Positions 9,287 through 18,327 are shown, numbered from the stretch's first letter. The stretch: 34,678 nt of DNA from an uncultured Methylococcaceae bacterium (GCA_903866825.1 CAIPPE010000264.1:1-34678); one strand, 5' to 3'. Notes: generated by a model from the letters alone, not told the origin. Numbers and translations are program-made.

Positions 9287-9819
9287 TCCCCGTAGATTTT
9301 GGCCAACTTCAATAATCTTGCGCTGATATTCAAATTTGATTCGCGTACCACATACAGGTTAACATACAAGGTGATTTTTCCATCCACGTTTTCTAGGCCA
9401 ACCATGCCGCCTTGCTGGACAAAATCGGCACTCTGGCCGATGGTCAGCAGAGGGCGTTTTTTTATCTTGGCTAACACTTGCCGCAATACAGTTTGTTCTA
9501 ATTCGCTGACATAAAGGGCATGACACGCTTCAAAATTACTCAAGGGCGAAAGATTGATAACCTTTATTGTTTTATCGCCTACGGCTTTCTGCTCAATGCT
9601 GGCAAAGGCTTCTTGAACCACGTCATTGCCTAGCACACAGAGGCCGATCGACTCTTTCATGTGCGCTTCCGCCTCGGTCGACCAGGTGGTGAAACGCACA
9701 ATATTCAGCGCCAGGGCTGAAAAAACCATTTGCTCATCTAGCGACTGGGCAAACACTAACTGCTGAGTGTCAAATAATAAACCAAGTAACAGCAAGTATT
9801 TTCTGACCGATTTATTCAT
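9283..9819 (-). CDS. YfiR-family periplasmic protein
   Basis: 178 residues with a signal peptide of about 24 residues ([20 protein letters not shown]). The mature part follows the YfiR/DUF4154 pattern: an early helix [13 protein letters not shown], then LCVLGNDVV, a central [22 protein letters not shown] and a C-terminal [16 protein letters not shown]. Founding member YfiR of Pseudomonas is a periplasmic inhibitor of the diguanylate cyclase YfiN. Here the partner coded next door is instead a hybrid kinase with a periplasmic sensor domain, coupled by a 4-base overlap. The likely role is to pass a periplasmic or outer-membrane signal to that kinase; this is inferred from gene order. Confidence 0.88.
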   Translation of the reverse strand: MNKSVRKYLLLLGLLFDTQQLVFAQSLDEQMVFSALALNIVRFTTWSTEAEAHMKESIGLCVLGNDVVQEAFASIEQKAVGDKTIKVINLSPLSNFEACHALYVSELEQTVLRQVLAKIKKRPLLTIGQSADFVQQGGMVGLENVDGKITLYVNLYVVRESNLNISARLLKLAKIYGE

Positions 9820-9960
9820 GCATCAAAAACTCTAGCCAATTTTTCTGTGTACTGCTCGCCTGAATGCAACCGGAAAAACTTGTGTTTCTGTAAATATTTT
9901 CACTACCATGCCTCATTTTTATTGAACAGCAGCGGCAAAGTCCATCTTTGGCCTCCATGA

Positions 9961-12000
9961 TCAGAAACGGTATGCCAGCTTGAGACGGAAAGTGCGACCT
10001 TCCTGTGGCATCATAGTAAGTCCATTTGTGGCCGGTTCTAGCCTAAGGTCGCCCAATATATCGTACACGCTGGCGGATAGATCAACAGCCTTAATGGGGT
10101 TATACAATAAACTCAGATTGAGTCGGGTGTAGCCAGAAATTTTGCCACCAACGTTCTCACGGCTGGACAAGGTTTGCATTTCCACGCCCCCGTGCCATTC
10201 GGGTGTGAATAAAGGCGTCATCAAGTTTAATTGATAAGCATGGTGCGGTATATTCAGTATGTTGCTACCATCTTGATTTTTAGCATATTGTAGACTGTAA
10301 CCGGTTCGCAACAAAACTCCATTTGCCCATTGCCGACGCAATTCAAATTCACCGCCATAACCGTTTTGGTTTTTGCCGTTGACTTGTTGTTCATTCACAT
10401 CGCTGACAGTCTGAAAGGTTATAAAGTTAGTCAGATTCATATAATACCCGGTCGCGACAAATCGCCATTCTTTGGCAATCGCCTGTTCAATGCTCAGTTC
10501 ATAGGTTTCTATTTGTTCCGGCTGCAATGACGGATTGGCTAATAAACCCTTTGTAACACTACCGTCATCGGCTATGACGGGCGCATAGGCCTGAAATTGC
10601 TCAGAAACGTTGGGCGCGCGAAAAGCCTTTCCGTATTGCAGACGAAGAAGGGTTGCAGTGAAAGGTTGGTAAATCAAGCCTATGCGTGGACTGAACATAA
10701 GTTTTTTGACTAAAGAGTTGTCATCTACACGCGCCCCCAGCGATAACTTGAGTTGCTTGGTTACGGTAAAGTCGTCTTGGAGATAAATTCCGATGCGGTG
10801 ACTATCGCGTGTATCTTGCGAATACAGCGCATAAGGATTGAGATCAAAAGCACTCTGATTTTGCATCCAGAATTCCGTGACTTCGATGCCGGCAATCAAG
10901 CTATGCCGGTCAAAATAAGTGGAAACCAAACGGCTTTCAAAACCGCTCCACCAGGAGTGGGCCTTCGAGTAGTTCATGATACTCCCGTAGGGATAGCCGC
11001 CAGTGAAATCATAATCGCCATAAAACGCCCTAGCAATTAAATTCAGCTTGGGCTCGAGGACTTTGTCGTATTGGAGGTTTGCAAACGCTTCCCGGTCCGT
11101 ACTAAAACTGTTAGGATCATTAAAATTGACACCGTAGGGGGCTCCTGGATTACCTTTTTTAGTGGGACCATAACCGCCTTCAAAACTAAAATCGCCCCAG
11201 TGAGCTTTGGCGAAAACCTGTCGGTTATACTCATAATTAGTATCTTGGGTCAGGCCGCTAGGATTGTTGGCGCTAGCCTGTCCGGGAAATTTAAGCGCAG
11301 GGCCTTCGGAATTTAAACCCGTTGCGGAAATCAGATATTCTAAACCATTGGTGTGTTTGCGGCCGTAGCTGGCTCGGCCTTTGAAAGTATCAAAACTCGA
11401 ATAAGAGCCTGCCAGTTCGCCGCCTTGAAACTCTTTGCCATTGCGAGTAATTAAGTTAATGACCGCAAAGAAAGCGTTGTTTCCGTACATTGATGAGCTA
11501 GGGCCGCGCAACACTTCAATGCGTTCCACCAAGTCAATATCAAGGGGCAATTGGCTGCCGGCAAAGCCATCATCGTAAATGCCGGAATTGATACGAATAC
11601 CGTCTATCATAATCAGCATGCGAGCGTTAAAGGAAGAGGATTGGTCGAAGCCACGGACGCCGACATTTTGATAGGTGCCATCATTGACGACAAAAAAACC
11701 TGGCACTGAACGCAATGCATCGGCCAATGTCCGATAGCCAAATAGCTTGATTTGCTGCTTGTCAATCACCGTTGTCGAGCTGGCACTTTCTGATTGCTTT
11801 TGGCTGTATTTGGAAGCAGTGACAATTTCCACGTTCAGCAGGCTTTCAATATCCATATCCGCGTATGGGTTAATATCATTGCTGGCATGGAGGACTGAGC
11901 TGATGATTAGCAAATCGACGAAAACAAAGCCCCGCCAGCACAATTGGAGTAAATGGCTTGTTTTTCCGGTTGCTCGACAAAGAGCATGTTGTTTATTCAT
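9961..12000 (-). CDS. TonB-dependent outer membrane receptor
   Basis: 679 residues from the chosen ATG at 11998-12000 (MNKQHALC); the frame also allows a TTG at 12034, which adds 12 unlikely residues. A hydrophobic signal segment precedes SNDINPYADMDIESLL. The stretch NVEIVTASKYSQ resembles a TonB-box/plug start. The plug domain runs to about residue 190 with VPGFFVVNDG, VGVRGFDQ, MIDGIRIN and VERIEVLRGPSSSMYG. The rest is a beta-barrel ending in LKLAYRF, with the C-terminal Phe expected for BAM-dependent insertion. It stands first in a three-gene set with the YfiR-like protein and the hybrid kinase. The substrate is unknown; the protein could also act as a signal sensor rather than a transporter. 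Confidence 0.92.
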   Translation of the reverse strand: MNKQHALCRATGKTSHLLQLCWRGFVFVDLLIISSVLHASNDINPYADMDIESLLNVEIVTASKYSQKQSESASSTTVIDKQQIKLFGYRTLADALRSVPGFFVVNDGTYQNVGVRGFDQSSSFNARMLIMIDGIRINSGIYDDGFAGSQLPLDIDLVERIEVLRGPSSSMYGNNAFFAVINLITRNGKEFQGGELAGSYSSFDTFKGRASYGRKHTNGLEYLISATGLNSEGPALKFPGQASANNPSGLTQDTNYEYNRQVFAKAHWGDFSFEGGYGPTKKGNPGAPYGVNFNDPNSFSTDREAFANLQYDKVLEPKLNLIARAFYGDYDFTGGYPYGSIMNYSKAHSWWSGFESRLVSTYFDRHSLIAGIEVTEFWMQNQSAFDLNPYALYSQDTRDSHRIGIYLQDDFTVTKQLKLSLGARVDDNSLVKKLMFSPRIGLIYQPFTATLLRLQYGKAFRAPNVSEQFQAYAPVIADDGSVTKGLLANPSLQPEQIETYELSIEQAIAKEWRFVATGYYMNLTNFITFQTVSDVNEQQVNGKNQNGYGGEFELRRQWANGVLLRTGYSLQYAKNQDGSNILNIPHHAYQLNLMTPLFTPEWHGGVEMQTLSSRENVGGKISGYTRLNLSLLYNPIKAVDLSASVYDILGDLRLEPATNGLTMMPQEGRTFRLKLAYRF

Positions 12001-12523
12001 AGGTATGGCTCTATGGGAAACACATTGGGTAATCAAACTTCATTTTTCCGCAGAGAAAGTAAAGTTTCTGTCGCATTAACTATCGAGCAGCGGATTCGGT
12101 CATCTTATACACCTTTCAATAAAAGTTGCAATCTAAATTCTGCAAGCCCTGAAACCTACCTTTTAGGACCCAAATTTTATTTTTTAAAGCCGCCGACGCG
12201 GTTCTGCCAATACCAATATATTTATGGCATTTGATCCTCTGCACATTCGAAATTACAAAGAATTACTCATGTTTTCTGGATACAAGCCAAGTCTAACCCT
12301 CATTCCTTCGCGTACAAAGGCCAATGACAATCCATTAATAGGGGTTGGGGTATAGTATTCTTAATAAATTCCAAATAGGAAGAATAAAATATTCAGAAAT
12401 TTTACGAATCTTAGGTAAAATTGAGTCTATGATGAGATAATGATCTTGATGTATGTATTCAATTGATGAATATAATATTGGCTAACCATTTTGTTTCTTA
12501 TAAGTTAATAATAATAAAAAATA
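12001..12523. other. Intergenic region between TonB receptor and yfbR-like gene
   Basis: About 520 AT-rich bases between two divergent genes, so it should hold the promoters of both. I found no convincing ORF, riboswitch or repeat; a cobalamin-riboswitch core was looked for on the receptor side and not seen. The last 30 bases before the yfbR-like ATG are almost pure A/T. Confidence 0.5.
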
Positions 12524-13111
12524 ATGAAAAGTCATTTTTTTGCTTATCTAAGTAAAATTCGATGGATACAACGCTGGGGATTAAAACGTAATTCAGTGCC
12601 TGAAAATGTGATGGAGCATAGTTGGGAAGTAGCTGTTATTTCCCATGCATTAGCTCTTATTCGTAACAGATATTTCGACGGCAATCTTGATGTGAACACT
12701 ATTGCAGTTGCTGCATTGTTTCACGATTGTAGCGAAATCCTTACAGGTGACATGGCGTCGCCGATCAAGTACCATTCTCCAGAAATTACAAAATCGTACA
12801 AATTAATCGAAAATCAAGCTGAGCATGAGTTATTAAACTTGTTACCTGAAGAGCTTAAAAATGATTACAAGTTTATCATGATTGAAGAAGAAGTACCCTC
12901 GGAAAACAAAAAAATTATTAAAGCGGCGGATACAATTTCCGCTTATTTGAAATGTAAAATGGAACTCGCCGCAGGAAACTTTGAGTTTTCGATTGCTGAA
13001 AAAGACATTAAAGAAAAACTAAAATTAATGAATATGCCAGAAGTTGAGTTTTTTTTAAATACATTTACTTCTAGTTATGAATTAACATTAGATGAGCTAC
13101 TTAGAAAATGA
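12524..13111 (+). CDS. yfbR: HD-domain 5'-deoxynucleotidase, YfbR-like
   Basis: 195 residues, matching the length of E. coli YfbR (199), a metal-dependent cytosolic 5'-nucleotidase of deoxyribonucleoside monophosphates. The start MKSHFFAYLSKIRWIQRWGL is nearly the family signature. HD-superfamily residues are present: His32 (MEHSWE), His67-Asp68 (LFHDCSE) with Glu71, Asp76 (TGDM) and a later Asp (KAADTISAYLK). The conserved tail ELTLDEL is present. This copy looks complete and functional. Two broken relatives lie close by: an inverted N-terminal piece 60 bases downstream and a C-terminal piece at 5784-6207. E. coli YfbR has Asp-Leu-Pro where this copy has Asp-Met-Ala. Confidence 0.93.
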   Translation: MKSHFFAYLSKIRWIQRWGLKRNSVPENVMEHSWEVAVISHALALIRNRYFDGNLDVNTIAVAALFHDCSEILTGDMASPIKYHSPEITKSYKLIENQAEHELLNLLPEELKNDYKFIMIEEEVPSENKKIIKAADTISAYLKCKMELAAGNFEFSIAEKDIKEKLKLMNMPEVEFFLNTFTSSYELTLDELLRK

Positions 13112-13153
13112 CTATTTAATATTTGAAAAAGCAATTTCAATCGGGGTGGGATA

Positions 13154-13372
13154 CTAAGTAAGGAGAGAGACCGCATAAAATGCCGCAACTGCAATCATGT
13201 TCACATCAAGGTTGGCGTCGTAATATCTGTTACGAATAAGAGCTAATGCATGGGAAATAACGGCTACTTCCCAACTATGCTCCATCACATTTTTAGGCAC
13301 TGAATTACGTTTTAATCCCCAGCGTTGTATCCATCGAATTTTACTTAGATAAGCAAAGAAATGACTTTTCAT
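13154..13372 (-). pseudogene. Truncated inverted N-terminal copy of yfbR-like gene
   Basis: From ATG at 13370-13372 the minus strand codes for the first 64 residues of the YfbR-like protein, nearly identical to the intact gene (changes include Glu27 to Lys, Phe51 to Tyr, Gly53 to Ala). Nucleotide identity by eye is about 95 percent. At 13177-13186 (GCGGCATTTT on the minus strand) homology ends just before the HD motif and a short unrelated tail, YAVSLLT, leads to a stop. The fragment lies tail to tail with the intact gene 43 bases away. Without the HD pair it cannot be a nucleotidase. Confidence 0.88.
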
Positions 13373-13420
13373 TAGTTTGTATTATTAATTTAGAAGATGT
13401 GTAGGCGTGAGTCAGTATTA

Positions 13421-13450
13421 GAGGTTTGAAATTCTGTGGTACAAAAACGT
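13421..13450 (+). repeat. Direct repeat copy 1 flanking the PRC-barrel gene
   Basis: A 30-bp element starting GAGGTTTGAA and ending ACAAAAACGT. It matches 14358-14387 at 25 of 30 positions in the same orientation. The two copies lie about 940 bp apart and enclose one gene. It lies in the otherwise featureless 315 bases between the inverted yfbR fragment and the PRC-barrel gene. Confidence 0.6.
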
Positions 13451-13630
13451 GCGCTCATAAACTTTATACACTAGATTAGTCAACTTATCTTGAGCACTAT
13501 CATGCGTTTTCTTAGTACAGCACTTCAATCCCCGGAACACTTCAAAACAGTTCATCTGTTAAATACCGCACCGACCAAGCCTGTTATATCAGTTAGATTT
13601 TGTTTGGGCCTGTGAACAGACCCGACACAC

Positions 13631-13655
13631 CCAGCCAATTCCAGAACATGGCTGG
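13631..13655. promoter_or_regulatory. Perfect hairpin in the leader of the PRC-barrel gene
   Basis: CCAGCCA (13631-13637) and TGGCTGG (13649-13655) form a perfect 7-bp inverted repeat with an 11-base spacer, 32 bases upstream of the ATG at 13688. There is no T run, so it is more likely an operator or leader structure than a terminator. Confidence 0.4.
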
Positions 13656-13687
13656 ATACAAACCATTTTAAACAATTGGAGATTCGA

Positions 13688-14227
13688 ATGAATAAAGTAA
13701 TTCCCATTTTAGCGTTGTCATTTGTGAGTTTGACATTCGTCGCTACTGTCTATGCGACAGACGTACAGGAGAAACAGCAAGAACTTTTTGAAAAAAAGCA
13801 GGGTGTCAAAGAAGTCCAGAAGGAACTCAACCAGGAGCTTAAGGAGGAATCGATCAAACTAAACCAGGCTTCCAATAAGTCAATGCAGCAGGTGAGCAGG
13901 GCCAGCAAGATCATCGGTACTAACGTGAAAAACATCAGTGGAGATAACCTTGGCGACATTAAGGATCTGGTGCTTGATCCCGATAGTGGTCAAGTTGTCT
14001 ATGCCGTTGTTTCTTTCGGCGGTATATTGGGTGTGGGGAACAAGGTCTTTGCCTTACCATGGAAGGCGTTGGATTGGACTCGCGACAAGAATTATTACAT
14101 CCTGGATGTTGATAAGACTACCTTAAGCAAGGCGCCGGGGTTTGATAAAAGGCACTGGCCGGACAGCTCAGATAAATGGGATATGCTGAAAGAGGAAATA
14201 AATCAGTTTTATAACATTAAACCTTAA
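13688..14227 (+). CDS. Exported PRC-barrel domain protein
   Basis: 179 residues from ATG 13688, chosen because GGAG lies 8 bases upstream; an in-frame ATG at 13676 would give MEIR first and has no good ribosome site. A signal peptide (KVIPILALSFVSLTFVATVYA) comes first, then a charged, helical, probably coiled-coil segment at about 25-70 rich in Glu, Gln and Lys. A PRC-barrel domain runs from about 72 to 145 (IIGTNVKNISGDNLGDIKDL, VVYAVVSFGGILGVG, KVFALPW). Such exported PRC-barrel proteins are common stress-linked envelope proteins whose biochemical role is not established. The gene stands alone between two 30-bp direct repeats. Confidence 0.85.
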   Translation: MNKVIPILALSFVSLTFVATVYATDVQEKQQELFEKKQGVKEVQKELNQELKEESIKLNQASNKSMQQVSRASKIIGTNVKNISGDNLGDIKDLVLDPDSGQVVYAVVSFGGILGVGNKVFALPWKALDWTRDKNYYILDVDKTTLSKAPGFDKRHWPDSSDKWDMLKEEINQFYNIKP

Positions 14228-14357
14228 TGAATACGGTAACAGGCCCATGCTGATTAACTATAGCTCGTTCTGTTCGTGAAATTTTTGCAGGTTTAAACGG
14301 TTAGACTCTTCTCTTCCAAGCCTGAGTAACTATCCGCTTTAGTTGATGGTTGCTCAG

Positions 14358-14387
14358 GAGGTTTGAAGTCCAGTAGTACAAAAATGT
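14358..14387 (+). repeat. Direct repeat copy 2 flanking the PRC-barrel gene
   Basis: GAGGTTTGAA, then a variable middle, then ACAAAAATGT; 25 of 30 positions agree with 13421-13450. It lies 130 bases after the PRC-barrel stop, in the 261-base gap before the end of the convergent GGCT-like gene. Confidence 0.6.
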
Positions 14388-14488
14388 AAAATAGTTCCGT
14401 AACGGTAATTCTGCTCAATATGTAGTTAAACATTGGTTTTAAAGCAAGTACTTTACCGAATTGATATTAATCGTTTACTTTGATCAGT

Positions 14489-14899
14489 TCATCGTTCCTT
14501 AATAAAATCACCAGAACACAACTTTTTAAGTTTATCGGTCACCCGATTGTAAAGATAGACCCATGCAAGAACACTTTCTCCACTTTCAAACTGAACCCGC
14601 TGAACCCGTCGAACAAATTCTGTGGGGGCCTGAAATGCAGGACCATATTCTTCGTAATCATCTAAAATCGACAATACAAAATCTGCCTGCTCAAGGGGGG
14701 GTAAACGATATAACTCGCCACGAACCTGATCTAAGGGGTTATCGGATGGCACAGCACCCGGATAATAATCAACTTCATAAAGTTGACCCTGATAATTTGC
14801 ATAGCCGACAAATTCAGCGTGTTCTTCCAAAAAATGACACAGATCATTACCAGAACCACGTCTTAATGTCCCATAAACGAATAGATAGTCAGGGTTCAT
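14489..14899 (-). CDS. Gamma-glutamylcyclotransferase-like protein
   Basis: 136 residues, typical length of the YtfP/GGCT-like family. The glycine-loop signature YGTLRRGSGN is at residues 9-18, and the acidic residue expected for catalysis is probably in LDDYEEYG near 80. GGCT folds remove gamma-glutamyl groups as 5-oxoproline, or break related amine linkages; the substrate here is unknown. The ATG overlaps the TGA of the PaaK-like ligase gene by 4 bases (14896-14899), so the two are translationally coupled and probably act in one pathway. Confidence 0.88.
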   Translation of the reverse strand: MNPDYLFVYGTLRRGSGNDLCHFLEEHAEFVGYANYQGQLYEVDYYPGAVPSDNPLDQVRGELYRLPPLEQADFVLSILDDYEEYGPAFQAPTEFVRRVQRVQFESGESVLAWVYLYNRVTDKLKKLCSGDFIKER

Positions 14900-16404
14900 T
14901 TACGCGTATAGCGATGTTTAACACCCGCAGGAAAATATTCAGGATCAGCGAACGGACACAACGTAATTAATGGCAATTGCCGTTCTGCTGGGGTGTAATT
15001 AGCAAACTCACTGTTCAATCGTAAGAGCTGTTCGCGAATAGAGCTTGCAATGACTGAGGATAAACCGGCTTCGGCAGCACTATTCGGCAATAGCTCAACC
15101 ATGATGTGTAAGTATTTGTCGCCTTTGTCATCTTCTTGCGTTTCAAGTACAAACTTACCGGTTACCCATTGAATGATTTCTGCCTGCTCTAAACCCACCG
15201 TGACATTTTCTGGATAAATATTTGCACCATAATACGACACCGTGAAGTCGGCCCGCCCGAACACATACACAAAAGGTAATGTCCTAGGCTCAAAAGCTTC
15301 TGGCAGACCCAGTTCATTAAAAGAGTGTAAGCCCTGTTCAATTAAAAATGTCCACATTTCATCAAAGCTCAATACGCCCCCTTTATCTGCAATATGATAT
15401 CGCACCAAAGGGACTGTATTTTCAGCCGAAACAACCAGTGTGCCCTCATGGGTCTCAAAAAAACGATTTACTGGATCATATTGCACCAAGGTAGGTAACC
15501 TTGATTCACCAAACAAAAGCCGGGCGGCTTTGGGATGCTTAGCCAGCCAGCGCCGAATAGCAATACTATAAGGCGTCTCAATACCTAAAACTCCCCCATC
15601 TGCTGTTCCGTAAAGTGATGAAGAATCAAAACACGGTGACCCAGACCCTACACGCTGGCCAACCAGGTCCCGCCATTCTTCACTAAAGACTTCCCCTGCA
15701 AAAACTAACCTGGTTTGATAGTGAGACCAATCAATACCCTCAACCAGACCGGTATCGATCACATCTTTTATAAAAGGCGGATAGCCCAGTAATACGGTCT
15801 GCTCAAAATGGGGCGCTAACTCACGGACTATCCGAAAGATTTCGGCTTTGTTATTACCCGGTGTCGCCACCATCAAAGGATACCCTTTACTGGCTAAATG
15901 CCAACAACAGGACGTGGTATACAGGCCACCGACCCAGTTACCTAGAGCAAAACACACCACAGCCAGCGTGCTTCGTTCCTGAATACGAAAACTATCATAA
16001 AAAACCTGTTCAAAGTATCGGGCAACATCCAGTTCATAAACCATAGAACGGGGCCAAAACGTAGGTTTGCCCGTTGAGCCAGAAGACACAGCGACACGAT
16101 CAGCATCCGCTAAACTGCCACCCAGGCAACGCAGGGGTAACGGATAAGCCTGCATATAATCAGGCTTATTCATTAAAGGGAGAGTTTTAAAAGTTGAGAA
16201 AGTGTTAATTTCTTCTGGTCGTATACCGCGCGCATCTAAAAACTGTCGATAAGCAGGCACTTCGCTCACACAACGATGAAACAAAGCCAAAAATTTATCT
16301 TCAGAGTTGATCGCTTTATGGGCTTCCAACACACTATTCAGTGAGGTAGAGATAAAACGAACAAAACTATCAACGGAGGTTTTAGATTTTAACAAGGTAG
16401 ACAT
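14896..16404 (-). CDS. PaaK-like adenylate-forming enzyme (phenylacetate-CoA ligase/F390 synthetase family)
   Basis: 502 residues, somewhat longer than PaaK (about 430). The ATP-binding P-loop SSGSTGKPT is at 107-115, and the C-terminal region has FGRADFTVSYYGANIYPENV, equivalent to the hinge and PaaK C-terminal motif. The N-terminal part (FLALFHRCVSEVPAYRQFL) matches the family start. These enzymes activate a carboxylate with ATP and pass it to CoA or another acceptor. The acid is not evident, and divergence from PaaK makes phenylacetate unlikely. There are no phenylacetate degradation genes nearby. The partner is the overlapping GGCT-like gene, and the GH17-like gene lies upstream 27 bases away, so all three may form one operon. 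Confidence 0.85.
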   Translation of the reverse strand: MSTLLKSKTSVDSFVRFISTSLNSVLEAHKAINSEDKFLALFHRCVSEVPAYRQFLDARGIRPEEINTFSTFKTLPLMNKPDYMQAYPLPLRCLGGSLADADRVAVSSGSTGKPTFWPRSMVYELDVARYFEQVFYDSFRIQERSTLAVVCFALGNWVGGLYTTSCCWHLASKGYPLMVATPGNNKAEIFRIVRELAPHFEQTVLLGYPPFIKDVIDTGLVEGIDWSHYQTRLVFAGEVFSEEWRDLVGQRVGSGSPCFDSSSLYGTADGGVLGIETPYSIAIRRWLAKHPKAARLLFGESRLPTLVQYDPVNRFFETHEGTLVVSAENTVPLVRYHIADKGGVLSFDEMWTFLIEQGLHSFNELGLPEAFEPRTLPFVYVFGRADFTVSYYGANIYPENVTVGLEQAEIIQWVTGKFVLETQEDDKGDKYLHIMVELLPNSAAEAGLSSVIASSIREQLLRLNSEFANYTPAERQLPLITLCPFADPEYFPAGVKHRYTRK

Positions 16405-16431
16405 AAAAACCTGCCTGACAAAGGTTTAAAA

Positions 16432-18327
16432 CTAATGACTATGCAGTTGCTGCTCCTCATAGTCCCATAATGTGACGGCCAGTATTAATACACTCGCAAC
16501 CCAGAGTAACAATTGAGTATTAGTGATGGTGTAACAAAACCCCTGCCAAAATCTTTCAATTAAATTGGGGTATATATCGATAAAATCGTGTAAGGTCGTA
16601 AAAGCGTAAGCTTCACCCAAGATAATCTCTGCCAACATAAAAGCCAAAGCAAAGGCAGAAATCCGTAAGGGTATTCTGATAATTAAAGCCCCAATCAACA
16701 TTGCCCAGCCTAAGAGCTGGTTGTAATTGATAGTCACCAGAAATACTTCGTACATTCTGGCAAAAAAGTTGGGGTATGCGGTCTCATAATTAGCACTTTG
16801 TAGAACAAAAACCGTTTCGATACCAATCAGGATCACCCCAAGAATGGCTAACGCCACACTGATCGCTTTAGTGCGCCCCACTGAAAATACCCGCGAACCG
16901 AATAAATCATTAAACTCTAAGGCTGTAGCCCAGTCATGTCCGTTTTTAAAATAACGGATCAGCATAAACCCGATAATACCCAAGACAGGAACAGACGTTA
17001 ATGGATAAGGGAAACTAAGATACCGCCCACTCATTGCCAATGATTGGGACTTATAGAGTGCGACCGCAACGAACGCCAGCACTAAATAACGAATCCATAA
17101 GCCCGTTATCTCGGTAAATTTATCACTGAACAACTCAAGCGTTCGCTGCAGAATGGCCGCCCCCAGCAACAAACTTAAACCACCGATAAAAAGCACCTGG
17201 AAGCGTTCGATCAGGCTGTAACTGGTATACCAGTAATTATCCATCTGGTTAACCACTAAGGCGCTAAGCAATTGGGTAAAACCTAGAAACAAAAGTTGAT
17301 GCGGCGGGGTTAATTCCTGAAGTAATTTCAGGCGCACACTGATCACAATCAAAGTCAGGAAACTGGCAAACAGCAACCGTTTTGACCATTTCGGATTATC
17401 AACCACATTCCCTGTTAAAGGAAAAACCCGCTCACGATCTGCGGAATAAACGCCCCAGTTGGCTCCCACAACGCCTTCAAGTTTACTTTTCCAAGGCTGA
17501 TTGAAGGCTTCAACGATATTGTAGTCAAACCCGTTTTTATTCGCTAACTGAACCAGGGAACGAATAAACTTGGCTTCATTAACCACACCAGGCAAAGCTC
17601 CTCCGCGTTGACGCCCAGCACTTGGCCACCCAGTCTCACCAATTAAAATAGGCTTACCAGGAAAGGCGTCACGAATTTTTGAATAATTCTCTTCTACACG
17701 TGCGGCTGTTTCATCAATTTTAAGCGGCTCATCTTCCCAATAAGGCAAAATATGTACGGTGTAATAATCCAGCTCCTGAACAACTTCAGGATAGCGTAAA
17801 TAAAATGACCAGACATCCGCATAAGAAACCGGTTGTTTAATGGACTGCTTGACTTCTCGAATATATTTCAACAACTGATTAGGTTTTTGCTCTCCACGCA
17901 ATAAAACCTCATTACCCACTATGACACGGGTAATGACATCTGGATACTCATTAGCTAATCTAATTAATTGTTTAATTTCAGCATCGTTATTTTTTGCAAT
18001 TCCGCCTATCCAGGCACCTTGAATGACTTTAAGTCCATATTTACGTGCAATGGCGGGCACTTCTTCCATCCCGTCCATGCTGGAATAGGTGCGTATTGAA
18101 TGTGTTTCTCCCGCGAGCAAGCGCAAGTCATCATCTATCTGTTCGATCCTGGGAAACTTTCTGGTTAATGGACTTTGTCCTTCACGAAAAGGGGCGTAGG
18201 AGAAACTGCTAATTTTACCATCCGGGACATCAGGCCCAGCATTCTGAGGTAAATTACATAACCAGGAAAACAAACCGTTGACAGTAACAACGATCAATAA
18301 GAACAGAATAAGCCTAGAATTTTTCAT
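16432..18327 (-). CDS. GH17-like glycoside hydrolase/transglycosylase fused to a multi-pass membrane domain
   Basis: 631 residues from the ATG at 18325-18327; the frame extends 27 codons upstream without looking protein-like. After a signal anchor (RLILFLLIVVTVNGLF), residues 35-330 resemble family GH17 (TIM-barrel beta-1,3-glucan enzymes): FSYAPFREGQSP at the start, the probable acid/base Glu140 in VIVGNEVLLRGE and nucleophile Glu231 in ILIGETGWPSAGRQ. From about residue 340 to the end there are about eight hydrophobic segments. The architecture recalls bacterial enzymes linked to cyclic or periplasmic beta-glucan synthesis (NdvB/NdvC context), but no glycosyltransferase is visible nearby. 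The catalytic domain should be periplasmic. Confidence 0.82.
   Translation of the reverse strand: MKNSRLILFLLIVVTVNGLFSWLCNLPQNAGPDVPDGKISSFSYAPFREGQSPLTRKFPRIEQIDDDLRLLAGETHSIRTYSSMDGMEEVPAIARKYGLKVIQGAWIGGIAKNNDAEIKQLIRLANEYPDVITRVIVGNEVLLRGEQKPNQLLKYIREVKQSIKQPVSYADVWSFYLRYPEVVQELDYYTVHILPYWEDEPLKIDETAARVEENYSKIRDAFPGKPILIGETGWPSAGRQRGGALPGVVNEAKFIRSLVQLANKNGFDYNIVEAFNQPWKSKLEGVVGANWGVYSADRERVFPLTGNVVDNPKWSKRLLFASFLTLIVISVRLKLLQELTPPHQLLFLGFTQLLSALVVNQMDNYWYTSYSLIERFQVLFIGGLSLLLGAAILQRTLELFSDKFTEITGLWIRYLVLAFVAVALYKSQSLAMSGRYLSFPYPLTSVPVLGIIGFMLIRYFKNGHDWATALEFNDLFGSRVFSVGRTKAISVALAILGVILIGIETVFVLQSANYETAYPNFFARMYEVFLVTINYNQLLGWAMLIGALIIRIPLRISAFALAFMLAEIILGEAYAFTTLHDFIDIYPNLIERFWQGFCYTITNTQLLLWVASVLILAVTLWDYEEQQLHSH

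Noticed and set aside
12001-12523. Cobalamin or other riboswitch upstream of the TonB receptor
   Set aside because: No conserved B12-box or other riboswitch core could be found by eye on the minus strand.
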